DNA of 64,000 nucleotides, taken from contig ML014212.1 of NCBI GenBank assembly GCA_003615045.1, positions 1 to 64,000 of the forward strand. The letters run 5' to 3'. This DNA is from Caulochytrium protostelioides. Taxonomy: Eukaryota; Chytridiomycota; Caulochytriomycetes; Caulochytriales; Caulochytriaceae. Below are positions 42,486 through 52,909 of the stretch, one piece after another (the stretch's first letter is position 1; the number at the start of each line of letters is the position of its first letter). Made by a program: the position numbers and the translations under genes. The notes under the pieces were generated by a model, which was not told the DNA's origin, did not search any database, and saw only the letters and a list, made by a program, of their open reading frames with translations.

Positions 42486-43075
42486 GCCCATCCTGACACT
42501 TCCTACGCACACCAATCTTCGGTGGTGCCCCCCAGAGGTCCCTTCGAAGCATTGAGCATCTTGGTTCAGTACTGGATGACTTTGCCGACCTTGGGCTGCA
42601 ACCTGGTTTGCTTTGGGTTGCGGCACAACGCATCCGGTCTGGCGGGTAAGGCCAGGCAGCGTCGGATGTTCAACACGGCTTTGAGGTCGCGGTTCAAGTT
42701 CACCAACTTGCCGTTGGTGGCTTCATACCACAGCAACCCTCGAACCACGGTTCCCTGGCGCCGACGTTGACCGTTTTTCAGGATCACATTCGTTTGGGCA
42801 TACACCCGGGTCGTGCGGACCGGGTTGACTCGCGTCGGATCGGTCGAGCGGGTACACGCCCGAGACGCGGGGGCGATCGGCACCTTCGTCGGGTCCCGGG
42901 GTTTCACCATGGCCAGGAGGTCATCCGTCTCGGCATGCACTTGGGTCGTCCGGAACGCGTCGACGAGGACCGTATGGAACTATTGGGCGCATATACGCGC
43001 GAGCGGTTGAAACCGAGATGTCGCGCTGGCCGCCGGGGGGTAGACGGATGCGCCGTAGTCGATGACCACGCTGCG
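42486..43075 (-). mobile_element. Fanzor-like relic, inverted partner of the 32-kb copy
   Basis: On the minus strand it reads VVIDYGASVYPP, then VLVDAFRTTQVH, then a 124-codon open frame (42940-42566) with GLLWYEATNGKLVNLNRD and LKAVLNIRR: the YGxx, RuvC-II and RuvC-III parts of the family. It is in opposite orientation to the copy at 32.1-32.9 kb. The block 42593-42762 is identical over 170 bases to 32666-32835 by my reading, while the flanks have diverged. Both copies carry VDAFRTT instead of VDEFRTS and both lack the zinc-ribbon Cys. The 3' flank CTGGGGGGCACC is also shared. The N-terminal half is absent. Confidence 0.62.
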
Positions 43076-43364
43076 CGGTTGTGCAACGTGGCGCCGCGGC
43101 GGTCGGACGTCCCTGGCGGCCTGGTCCGACGAGGTCCGGCCGAGGCGGTTCCGTGGAGCGGACGGGGCAGCGCAGACAACAACCATCAACCGGCGCACGC
43201 GCCGCCGGCGCATGGGTTCCGACAAGCCGGGCGTTCCACTGGAAGCACGATAGGGCGGTCACGGGGGGAGCGAAGGGGGGGACCCGGATGCCCGCTGGGG
43301 GCGGCGGCCGGCCGAGGCGGACTGGCGGGCTGGCGGGCTGGCCGACATGCACCTGACGTGGTAC

Positions 43365-43402
43365 CCATCCATCCATCCATCCATCCACCGATCCATCCAT
43401 CC
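43365..43402. repeat. (CATC)n microsatellite
   Basis: CATC/ATCC tetramers with one interruption, between the Fanzor-like relic and the eS27 promoter. Confidence 0.9.
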
Positions 43403-43615
43403 TGGGCCTCGCAATAAAAGCAACCACGGGCCCTAGACCGTCTCGGCAGGGATATCCGAGGCACTCTCCTGACAAGAGATCAGGGAGGTGAGGCAAGAGC
43501 GACCCACGTTGTTTGGCCCGCCCGAAGCTGGTCGACCGTACCGCCGCCCATTCATCACCTCAACCTTGTTTCTCTCCCCTTTTGCTTCTCTGCACGACGC
43601 TGCTCAGCAATCACC

Positions 43616-45279
43616 ATGGTTGTAAGTGACGAGCTAGGCCATTGAGCCGTCGTCCGAGTGGACCACCCGGCCGGTCTTTTCCTGGTGCGCCGTCCGGCCC
43701 TCCGGAAAAGCCTTTCGGGATGGCTCCCATAAAGCGAACGCCCGTCGGCTTTCGCTTTACGTCCGGCGCTGCTCGGCGGTAGGCATGGCTTGTTTTCGAG
43801 TATCCCCACCGTTTAGGCCCTCTTGACGATCACTTCGGTCCCCCGTATGGACACGCGCCGCGCCGCCCCGCTTCCGCCGTGTTACCTGGATCGGCCTTGT
43901 ATTGATGCGGTACCGCGTCTGCACTCGGCTGCGCGTGGACGACATCCGGCCCTGAGAGACAGGCGGGCAGTGTGCCGGCGCGAGGATTGTGAGTCGATGA
44001 GTTGACGGCCGCCGCGGTTTGGGTGGTCGAGTGTCGGTGAGGAGGACACGCGTTCGTGAAAGGCCGTGTTCTGTCGTGCCCTGCGCGGCCGACGCCCCGA
44101 AAACAAGTGATGGCCGTGCCTGCTGCCACTATGCTGTCCAGTGAGCCATATCCATGATATGTGTGTGTCGATGCGTTCGAAGCCGCCTGCACGGCGTGGC
44201 CCCCTTTGGAACGATCTCCCTGCCGTGAAGACTGCCGACTGTGATCACGGAGAACTCCCTCGCCGTGCGACGACGTCTCGACGGCACGTGTCCGAGAAGC
44301 CGCGAGTCTCATCGGTGCCAGCGATACCTTCCTGCGACCTGCGCGGCCCGAGGTTCGTTACCAGTACGCCATTGCTACGGGCCCATCAACGCGGTTGTTG
44401 GCCTCTTGGACCTCTGGCGCAGTCGACGTACTCTCGTTGCTGTCATCGCTAGCGGTGCCCATGGCCTTCGATCTTTCGCGTGTCTGGAAATCTGCGGTGC
44501 GCGCTACCGCTGGTTCAGCCCATCCGTCTGGTTCAGACGCGCGTTGGCTGCGTTGTACCGCCCGTCGACTCTCTGGCTCCGATGGCTGGCGGTTTTGGAC
44601 AAGTCTCAGCCGCCTCTGCGTAGCCGTTGCCACCGCGCCTCGCTGCTCCCCAGTCGCTTTCTTTGTGAGGCATGGCGTGATGGCTGCTCTTGCCTTCGTG
44701 GCTCGTTGTGGCCGCGTAGTATCTTCGACGTTGTCACGACCGGGCTTTCTGGGACGCCCTGTTCTCGTTCAGGTGCCCTCGGTGTTCTCGTCCCGTTGTG
44801 GTTGTTCTTCATGTTGACAGTTTTCGTACTCTTGTTCCTCCGGGGGATGCCATGCCCTTGCGGCCTGGCTCTCGCTCCCTTGCCTGCGCGCATCGATACT
44901 CGCATTCATGGCCTTCGAAGGCTTACCTGGACGTCAGTGCTTTTTTTTTGGTTCTGCTGTCATGTGACTGACCTCTGGTTTCTCCCTGTATGATTCATGT
45001 GTTGTCTTTCTGCCTTGCCGGGATGTCTAGTTGGCCGTTGACCTCCTGAACCCCCTGCCCTCTTCGGAGCGCCAGGCCCACAAGCTCAAGCGTCTTGTAC
45101 AGAGCCCCAACTCGTACTTCATGGACGTGAAGTGTGGTGGCTGCTTCAACATCACGACTGTGTTCTCGCACGCTCAGTCCGTCGTGATCTGCCACGGCTG
45201 CACCTCCGTCCTGTGCCGCCCGACCGGTGGCAAGGCCCGTCTCACGGAGGGCTGCTCCTTCCGCAAGAAGGCCAACTAA
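43616..45279 (+). CDS. RPS27: Small-subunit ribosomal protein eS27, spliced
   Basis: eS27 is a zinc-binding protein of the 40S subunit. Exon 2 (45031-45279) encodes [45 protein letters not shown] and [17 protein letters not shown], an unmistakable match with the four zinc Cys (CGGC and CHGC). The exon has no ATG; it follows TCTAG, an acceptor. I place exon 1 at 43616-43621, ATGGTT, in the strong context ATCACCATGG and directly before GTAAGT. The joined protein begins [10 protein letters not shown], as fungal eS27 proteins begin MVLxxDLLHP, and has 84 residues. The intron is 1,409 bases, very long for this genome. Upstream, CCTTTTGCTTCTCTGC is pyrimidine-rich, as common at ribosomal protein starts. 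Exon 2 is certain; exon 1 is a strong inference. Confidence 0.88.
43676..43759 (+). other. Two adjacent hairpins in the eS27 intron
   Basis: CTTTTCC at 43676-43682 pairs with GGAAAAG at 43704-43710, and TAAAGCGAA at 43730-43738 pairs perfectly with TTCGCTTTA at 43751-43759. They lie 54-138 bases after the 5' splice site. The tandem arrangement could be an intron-encoded RNA or a splicing structure. I do not see clear snoRNA boxes, so this stays undefined. Confidence 0.35.
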
Positions 45280-45979
45280 GCGCTGCGCCGTCGTTGGCCG
45301 TGCCGCCGGCACACTCGCCCTCGGCCGCGAAAGCCGTGCGCCCTCGCAGGGTCCCTCGCGGTCTCTGCTCTCGCTCTCGTATTAGCTAATAAATAGCCTT
45401 TCAGCAGGAGGAAAACTCGCGGTGATGACTCTGTCCCACCCTGGTGGGGCATGCGCCCGCGGACGGCGCGCGACGGCGACGGATCGTCGCCGCCGTCGTC
45501 GTGTGGCATCGCAACCGGCCCTGGTGCGGCCAGTCGCGGGAGCCTTGTCGCGCGCGTCGGCCCGCCCGGGCTCGTCGTCGTCGTCGTCGATGGCGGCGGC
45601 AACGGCGACGGTGTCCGCGGCGGCGTGGCGGGCGGAGTGGAACGGCGGCGCGTCCCGGCGGCGTCGGCGTTCGAAGGGGCCGCCGCCGCGGGCCCTGGCG
45701 CGCCGTCGTGCGTCCGCGCCGTGGCGTCCGCGCCGTGCCATCGGCGTCCGCATCGGCGTCCGCATCGGCGTCCGCACCGGCGACGGCGACGTCGGCGGAC
45801 CCTGCGCGGTGCAGCGCGAGCGACGGCGGCGACCGCGACATCAGAAGACCGGCCGGCGAGACGGGTGTCGCGGGTTCCGTCGGTGCTGGTGCCGTCGGTC
45901 GGGCCGGTGACACGGATCCCGCACGCACGCACCCCTGAGCCGCCGCCGCGCTGGCCAACCCTTGTCGCGCTACCGACCA

Positions 45980-45981
<2 letters not shown>

Positions 45982-46027
<46 letters not shown>

Positions 46028-46034
46028 TTGTTGC
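45982..46034 (+). repeat. (CTG)n(TTG)n triplet repeat
   Basis: About 14 CTG triplets followed by TTG triplets, ending some 130 bases before the start codon of the TOM20 fusion gene, so probably in its promoter or 5' leader. Confidence 0.9.
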
Positions 46035-46167
46035 CGCTCGCCGGCTGCTTGTCGCCGACTCTCTCGCTGTCCTGGCCGCGTTCATCGGTCCTTGCACCCG
46101 CGCCGCCCGACCGTCCCGCCGCTCTCCCCCATTGACCACCACCACCACCACCACCGGCCGCCCCGCC

Positions 46168-48172
46168 ATGCTGACGCCGTCGTCCTCGTCGGCGGCATCG
46201 GCGTCGCCGTGGTCCGCCCAGCGCACGGCGCTCGCGCTCGCTGGTCTGGGCCTCGCCGCCGTCGGCTATCTCGTCTGGTTTGACTACCGCCGCCACCACG
46301 ATGCCGCGTTCCGCCGCCGTCTCCGTAAGGCGCCCTCGCGGTTGGCAGCTGCGCCGTGTGCCTCGCACGCGGTCGCCATGCCTCGCCATGCCTCGCCATG
46401 CATCGCTGGCGCTCACCCATGCCTGATCCGCCGTGCTGCTCATGGTTCACTCACGCCTGTGTTGTCTTTGGTCTTACCCCCGTTTCTTCATGCTTGTCGC
46501 TTGGACCCACGGCTGCCGATCCGGGCTGCTGGACTTCCCGGTTCCAGGCCAGGAGCGGGCTGAGGCGGAACAGCGCGCTCAAGCCCAAGCTCGTGCCCAG
46601 GCCGAGGCCAAGGCCCGGGCGGGCATGTCGCCGACGCTGAAGGGCGATCTGTCGGACGTGCCGCCCGTGCAGCACCCGACGGCGCCCGCCGACCGTGAGC
46701 GCTACTTCATGGAGCTGCTGAGCACCGGCGAGCGCTTGCTCGGCATGGGCCCCTCGCGCTTCGATGCCGCCGCCGTGTGCTACGTCCGCGCGCTCAAGAT
46801 CTACCCGGACCCCATGAAGCTGCTCGAGGTCCTCCAGCAGACGATGCCGGAGCCGGTGATGAACCAGATTCTTATGCTGCTCTCGGAGGACATTGTGAGC
46901 CGCAGCGCCAAGTACTGGGATCAATTCCCCCCGGCGACCATGAACGTCCGGGTGCTGGAGGAAGCCGTGCCGCCGCCCGCGGACGCGCCCAAGCCCGCGA
47001 ACGGCGAGGCCGCGGCGCCGGACTTAAAGCGCACGCTGGTGGCGACGCGCGCAATCGCCGCTGGCGACGTCGTCTACACCGAGCAGCCGCTCATCCACAC
47101 TGCGACGGCCCCGGGCCGCTGCGACCTGTGCCTCGGCCCCGTCGACGACATGCCGACCGGCTGCCCCGCGTGCGACGCCGTCGCGTACTGCTCGCCGGCA
47201 TGCCAGAAGGCTGGCTGGCACGCGTTCCACCGCTTCCTGTGCCCGCACGCGCCGACAGCCCTCCAGGTCACCGACCCGGACGCCGCGAGCCTGCTGGAGG
47301 CCATCGGCATTGACGCGGACGCCGTCGCGGGCCTGCCGCCGCTGCTCGTCGCGCCTGCTGCCGACGCTGCGGCCTTCCGCCAGCACAGCTGGGCTGTGCT
47401 CGCGGCCCGCTTCCTGGCGCGCATGATGCTCGACGAGGTCGAGGCCACGGCGCGCGGCGAGCCTGCGCCCACGTACGGCATGTGGGATCACCTCGAGCGC
47501 CTGTACATGCCGCCCGCCGACGACGCCGCGGTCGCCGCCAACCGCCCGGACTGGTCCCTCCTCATGGCGCAGCTCGCGCAGGGCGTGCCCGGTCTGGCCG
47601 ACTTTCTGACGCCGATGCGCTATGCGACGCTGGTCAATGCGCTGCGCTACAACGCCTACGCGCTCGGGCGCGACGCGGCTGGGGCCGCGAACGACGCGGA
47701 GGCGAGCGAGACGGAGGCGAACGACGCGGCCAGCGCCGTCCGGGCGCGCGGCTCGGCGCTGACGGCCGCGACGCAGTACGGCCTCGCGTGGTACCCCGTG
47801 TCGGCGTATCTGCAGCACGCGTGCGAGCCGAACTGCCGTCTCGAATTCCGCGACGACGGCGTCGCCGCGGCGGCGGCCGCGGCCGACCCGTCGGCCGTGA
47901 CGAGCGTCGCGGTCGGCGACGGCATCGAGGCCGCGCAGCGTGCGCCGCTGAGCGCGCCCGCGACCCGCGCGACCCTTGTCGCGCTGCAGCCCATCGCCCC
48001 GGGCGACGTCCTGCGCGTGCGCTACCTCGCGGCGGCCAACGGCGCGCCCCGCGACGGCGACGGCGCGCCGGCCGTGCCCAAGGCCGACCGGCAGGCCGCG
48101 CTCCGCGACGCCTTCGGCTTCACGTGCCGCTGCCGCACGTGCCTGGCCGACGCGGCCTCGTCGCCCTCGTGA
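46168..48172 (+). CDS. TOM20 receptor domain fused to MYND zinc finger and SET domain
   Basis: Two exons (46168-46324, 46548-48172) joined across a 223-base GTAAGG...CAG intron give 593 residues. Exon 1 holds the TOM20 membrane anchor and signature (ALAGLGLAAVGYLVWFDYRR, then FRRRLR). Exon 2 continues QERAEAEQ, then ERYFMELLSTGERLLGMGPS, AAVCYVRALKIYPDP and LLEVLQQTMPEPV, the cytosolic TPR-like presequence-binding domain. The same frame runs on without a stop into SET-N (ATRAIAAGDVVYTEQPL, about 217), a MYND finger (CDLCLGP...YCSPACQ...WHAFH...C, about 244-283), SET-C (YLQHACEPNC, about 473-479, for the usual NHSCxPN) and a CRCRTC post-SET motif (about 579). TOM20 is the outer-membrane import receptor; SMYD-type enzymes methylate lysines. 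The linkage is in one exon, so it is not a gene-model artefact. I do not know whether it is described elsewhere. Confidence 0.85.
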
Positions 48173-48867
48173 GCTCGTGAGCTCGTCAGCTCGTCAGCTC
48201 GTCAGCTCGTGGGCTCCTCGCGCCCCCCGAGCCGCCGGCCCTGGCTGGCACGCGTCATGAAAGCCATGTAACGGACTAATGCGGAAATGGGACTCGACGC
48301 CGTCGGGATCGGCGATGGATGGCGGGGGATGCACGACGCGACGGCGACGCGTGTCGGCGACGCGAAGCACCACGCGAGCCTTGCGAGACGGACGTCGCCA
48401 CGACGGCGCCGCACCCCGCGCCGCTCTCGGTTCACGTGAGTCGAAGGGGGGCGGGGAGCTCGTCCGAGTGGCCTGCGGATCGCGGCGGCGGCGGCGGCGG
48501 CGGCGGCGGCACCGGCGGCGTGCTTCAGATCACGTGAGGGGCGGCCGCGGCGTAGCCGGCGCCGTCGGGCATGCACCCTCGCGCCAGCTCTTTCACGCCG
48601 CGCCGTCGCGCCACGGCCACGGGCATGCCACGTTGCATGCGGCGAGGCTCACGATCGGCGCGGTCTCCGGGGGTCGCGCCAAGGTCTCCACGCGCTCGCT
48701 GGTCGGGACCTGGCGGGAACGGCGTTGCCGGTGGGCAGGGCCCGCAGGCCGTGATCACCGGGTCTCCGCGCGCCGCGCGTCCAAGGCCGCCGTCCTCGTT
48801 CCGTCGGCGCCGGAGCTCACCGCGGGCCCTCCACCACGCGCTGACGACGCGCTGACGACGGTTCCTC
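48173..48867. other. Spacer between TOM20 fusion and Lon genes
   Basis: No gene. It begins with a 10-bp tandem repeat (AGCTCGTCAG type) at about 48173-48210 and holds a (GGC)n run at 48482-48510. Confidence 0.45.
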
Positions 48868-51460
48868 GTGCCTTCTCCTGCGTCGACACCCTTTCCCCTG
48901 TGTATCGTCGCGACGCGACGCGCCAGCATGGCCAGGCCGATCATCATGCGGTCGGCGGAGGCTCATGTCGCCATGACGACGACAACGCCCGCGGCCGGCG
49001 GGCAGGCCGTGCTCCCGATCCCCGTGTCGCTGCCCCTCATCCCGCTCGACGAGCGCCGTATCCTCCTGCCGGGCAGCGTGACACGCATGCAGCTCGGCCA
49101 CCGCCACGCCGTCGCGCTGCTGGACCACGTGCTCCACGGGACGTCGCCCGCCGCCACGGGCGCCGCCAGCGCCACCCCCCATCACGGCGCGCCGGCCGCC
49201 ACGCCCGCCGCCGTGCTCGTCGGCTGTCTGCCCGTGCCGTCCTCCGAGACGTGGCAGGCCCTGACCGGCGGCTCGCACGCGCCGCCCGCCGCGACCCCGC
49301 CCGCCTCCCCGCCCGCCGCGCCGTCGGCGTCGGCGTCGTCGTCGGCGTCGGCGTCGTCGCCCGCGCCGTCGTGGTCGACCGGACCCGTGGAGAGCGGGAT
49401 CAGCATCGGGACCGGCGCGTTCCATCCGCGGGTCCTGCACGATGTGCCGACGTCGGCGGCGACGCGCTTTTTCGGGTGGGGCACGGTCGCGCGCATCCTG
49501 AGCATTGTGCGGCTCGGCGCGCCGTCCGAGAGCGAGCCGTCCGCCGCGTCGGCATCGCCGTGGCCACGCTATGTCGTGCTCGTGGAAGGGCTCGCGCGGT
49601 TCCGGCTGGACGCGATCGTCGCGACGGCGCCGCGCCTCGAGGCCGCCATCACGCCGCACGTCGACGCCGACATCGACGCGCGCGGCGACGCGCAGACCGC
49701 GGCGCTGCTGCTCAGCGTGCGCCAAAGTAGCCACGAGCTGGTGCAGATCCTGGCGCAGCTGCAGCTGCCGCTGCCGGCCGCCGTGCTGCAGCGCACGCGC
49801 GCCCTGCTGGCCACGGCGCGGCCCGGCGCGCTCGCGGACCTCGTCGCCGGCATGCTCGACCTCGCGCCCGACGAGCGGCTGCGCCTCCTCCAGCAGACCG
49901 ACGTTACCGCGCGGCTCCGCGACGTCCATGCGCACATCAGGCGGCAGATCGAGGTCCTCAAGATCTCGCGGCAGCTGCAGAATCGCGTCGAGAACACGCT
50001 CGGCAAGCGGCAGCGCGAGGCATATCTGCGGCAGCAGCTCGAGGCGATCCGCAAGGAGCTGGGCGATGTTGACGATGACGACGATGACGGCGGCGGCGGC
50101 GGGAGTGACCGCCAGCTCGCCGCGACACTAAGCGCGGCGCAGCTGCCGCCCGAGGCGCGGCAGGCCGCCGACCGCGAGCTGCGGCGGCTGCGGCGCATCG
50201 GCCCGAGCCTCGCCGAACACCAGGTCATCCGCACGTATCTGGAGTGGCTCGCGGCGCTGCCATGGACTACGCAGACCGAGGACGTCGACCACCTCGCTGC
50301 GGCGCGGCAGCGCCTCGATGCGGACCACTTCGGGCTGGAGCCCGTGAAGCGGCGCATGGTCGCCTACCTCGCGGTGCGCAAGCTGAATCCGTCCGTCAAG
50401 AGCCCGATCCTGTGCTTGCAGGGCGCGCCGGGCGTCGGCAAGACGAGTCTCGGGCGCTCGATCGCCGACGCGCTCGGCCGCCGCTTCTACCGCGTCTCGC
50501 TCGGAGGCGTCCGCGACGAGGCGGAGATCCGCGGCCACCGCCGGACGTACGTCGGCGCGATGCCCGGGATGCTCGTGCAAGCGCTGCGCCGCTGCGGGTC
50601 TAGCAACCCGGTGATCGTCCTCGACGAGATCGACAAGATCGGCCGCGACGCGCGCGGCGACCCCGCCGCGGCGCTGCTGGAGGTCCTCGACCCCGAGCAG
50701 AACCACGCGTTCGTCGACCACTACCTCGGCGTGCCCGTCGACCTGAGCCAGGTGCTCTTTATCGCGACGGCGAACGTGGACGATGCGATTCCCGCGCCGC
50801 TTCTCGACCGCATGGAGGTCATCCGGCTCCCCGGGTACACGCATCCCGAGAAGGTCCAGATTGCGCGGCGGTACCTGCTGCCGAAACAGATCGCCCAGCA
50901 CGGCCTGACCGACGCGCACCTCTCGGTGACCGACCCGGCTCTCATGGCCCTCGTCGCGCGCTACACGCGCGAGGCGGGCGTCCGCCAGCTCGAGCGCGCC
51001 CTCGCCGCGGTCTGTCGCACGGTCGCGGTCGACGTGGTCGCCGCCAGCGAAGCGGCCGAATCGGCTGATGCGGTGACGGCCGCGCCTGTCGATGACCCCG
51101 CACGCGCGGCCTCGTCGTCGTCCTCGTCGTCGTCCTCGCCGCCGTCCTCGTTAGCGCCGCCGCCCGCCGTCATGACGCCCGAGCGGGTCGAGGCCATCCT
51201 GGGCGCCCCGCTCTACGACGAGGAAATCGCGTCGCGCGGCACGCAGCCCGGCGTCGCGACCGGGCTCGCTTGGACGTTCTCGGGCTCCGGCGGGCTCCTC
51301 TTTATCGAGGCCACACAGACGCCAGGCTCGGGCCGGTTCCATCTCACCGGCAAGTTAGGCGACGTCATTAAGGAGTCGGCGCGGCTCGCCATGACGTGGG
51401 TCCAAGCGAATGGCGGCCGCCTCGGCATCACGCGCGCGGTGCAAGCGACGACGACGGCGT

Positions 51461-51494
<34 letters not shown>

Positions 51495-51915
51495 ATGGGC
51501 AGAGCTCATGCGCACTTGGGACATCCATATCCACTTTCCGTCGGGCGCGATTCCGAAGGACGGCCCCTCGGCCGGCGTGACGATCGCGACGGCGCTCGTG
51601 TCGCTCTTCAAGGACGTGGCGGTCAGCGACCACACGGCCATGACGGGCGAGATCACGCTGCGCGGGCAGGTCCTGCCCGTCGGGGGCATCAAGGAGAAGC
51701 TGCTCGCGGCGCACCGCGGCGGCGTCCGCCGCATCATCCTGCCCCACCGCAACGCCCGCGACCTCGACGACGTCCCGGCCGCCGTCCGCGACGACATGGA
51801 CATCGTCCTCGCGCGCACCATGGACGACGTCCTGCGCGCGGCGCTCCCGCCCACCTGCTGGCCGGCGGGCGCCCTCGCGGCCGTCGCGCCGCCGTCACGT
51901 GGCAGCCGGCTCTAA
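48868..51915 (+). CDS. LONP2: Peroxisomal Lon protease
   Basis: Lon is a hexameric ATP-dependent Ser-Lys protease; this form degrades damaged peroxisomal matrix proteins. The C-terminus is SRL, a type-1 peroxisomal targeting signal, and no mitochondrial presequence is evident. Domains in order: the LAN substrate domain starting PVSLPLIPLDERRILLPGSV; a coiled-coil segment with YLRQQLEAIRKELGD; the AAA+ domain with Walker A GAPGVGKTS (about 518-526) and Walker B VIVLDEID (about 581); and the protease domain with PKDGPSAG (Ser near 901) and GGIKEK (Lys near 944). At 1,015 residues it is longer than usual (about 850-920). The excess is Ala/Ser-rich inserts in the LAN domain and near residues 735-770 and 850-875. 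The start is uncertain: ATGs at 48928 and 48973 are also good candidates. Confidence 0.9.
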
Positions 51916-52909
51916 AACGCACCCATGGCATCGTTTCCTTCCTTGACCGGCGTGAGTGCGAATCGAAAGCGAGCAGCGTTGCGCGCTGCCTTGGCCGCCG
52001 TCGCCGCCGCCGCTGCCGCCGCCGCTGCCGCCGCGGGTTCCCTGGCAAGGGCTCGGGGATGCGTGGCGGAGCATCGAAGCCGCACGCGACAGGGCGAGCG
52101 GGGGCGCGCGCGCCGGGCGGGGGTGTCGGGGCAGCGGCGGCGGCGGAGTTGGGGGCGTTCGGCACGGAGGGATCGGCGGGCGGGCGGCGGCGGCGGCGGC
52201 GGCGGCGGCGACGGCGGCGGCGGGGTTCGAATCACACGGCATCGACCATACGTGCGATCGGAGGGGAAGCGTGCGCGTCTGGCGGCGGGCGGGCAGGATA
52301 CGCCTCCAATGGCCGCCGATCACCCTCACGCGCTCGTGTCGGCGGTCGGCGGTCGAGCGGATGGCGGACGCGCCCTCGGCCGTGGCCGCGACCACGGCGG
52401 TGAGTCGTTGTGGAGGCGGCGCGGCCATCAAGGAGGCCACGCCGTCCGGTCCGGCCCGATGCGATGCGATGCGATGCGATGCGATGCGATGCGATCAGGG
52501 CCAGCGAGACGACGCGGCGAGAAGGCATGCCGAGCCCAGCGTCATCCCACGCGTCTGGACGGGGCCACGACGAAGGCGGCAGGCCTGGCAGGCTCGGGCG
52601 CGAGTTCCGGCTCGGGCGCATGGGCATCCTCGCCTCTGGTTCGCAGCGACGCAGGTCGGTACGGCTCGTGGCGTCTCGTGACTCGTGGTGGTGACGCTTC
52701 CGTGATCTGACGGCCCTGGCCGCGACGAGCGCACGCGTGCTTGCATCAGCAAGAGCTGTGATGATGCGAGCGTCCCTGTCAGCGTCATCGTCAGCGTCAG
52801 CGGCATCGTTATCGCTCTCGCATTCACCGTCGCCGTCCATATTGCCACCGCCTCCACCCTCCCAGACCATGACATTGCATCGTCGCCGCGCATCCCACGA
52901 GGGCACCCC
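51916..52909. other. Repeat-rich spacer, no gene seen
   Basis: It contains a GCC-type run near 52000-52035, (GGC)n at 52187-52226 and a GATGC array at 52458-52495. Open frames across it are chance products of the GC content. Confidence 0.45.
52458..52495. repeat. (GATGC)n pentanucleotide array
   Basis: Seven perfect units plus a partial one, in non-coding DNA. Confidence 0.9.

Noticed and set aside
43622-45030. snoRNA in the eS27 intron
   Set aside because: Isolated TGATG- and CTGA-like strings occur, but not with the spacing and closing stem of a C/D RNA, and no clear H/ACA boxes; kept only as a hairpin observation.
45451-46167. Upstream extension of the TOM20 frame (240 further codons)
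   Set aside because: It runs through the triplet repeat and Arg-rich noise. TOM20 begins just before its membrane anchor, and ATG 46168 fits that.
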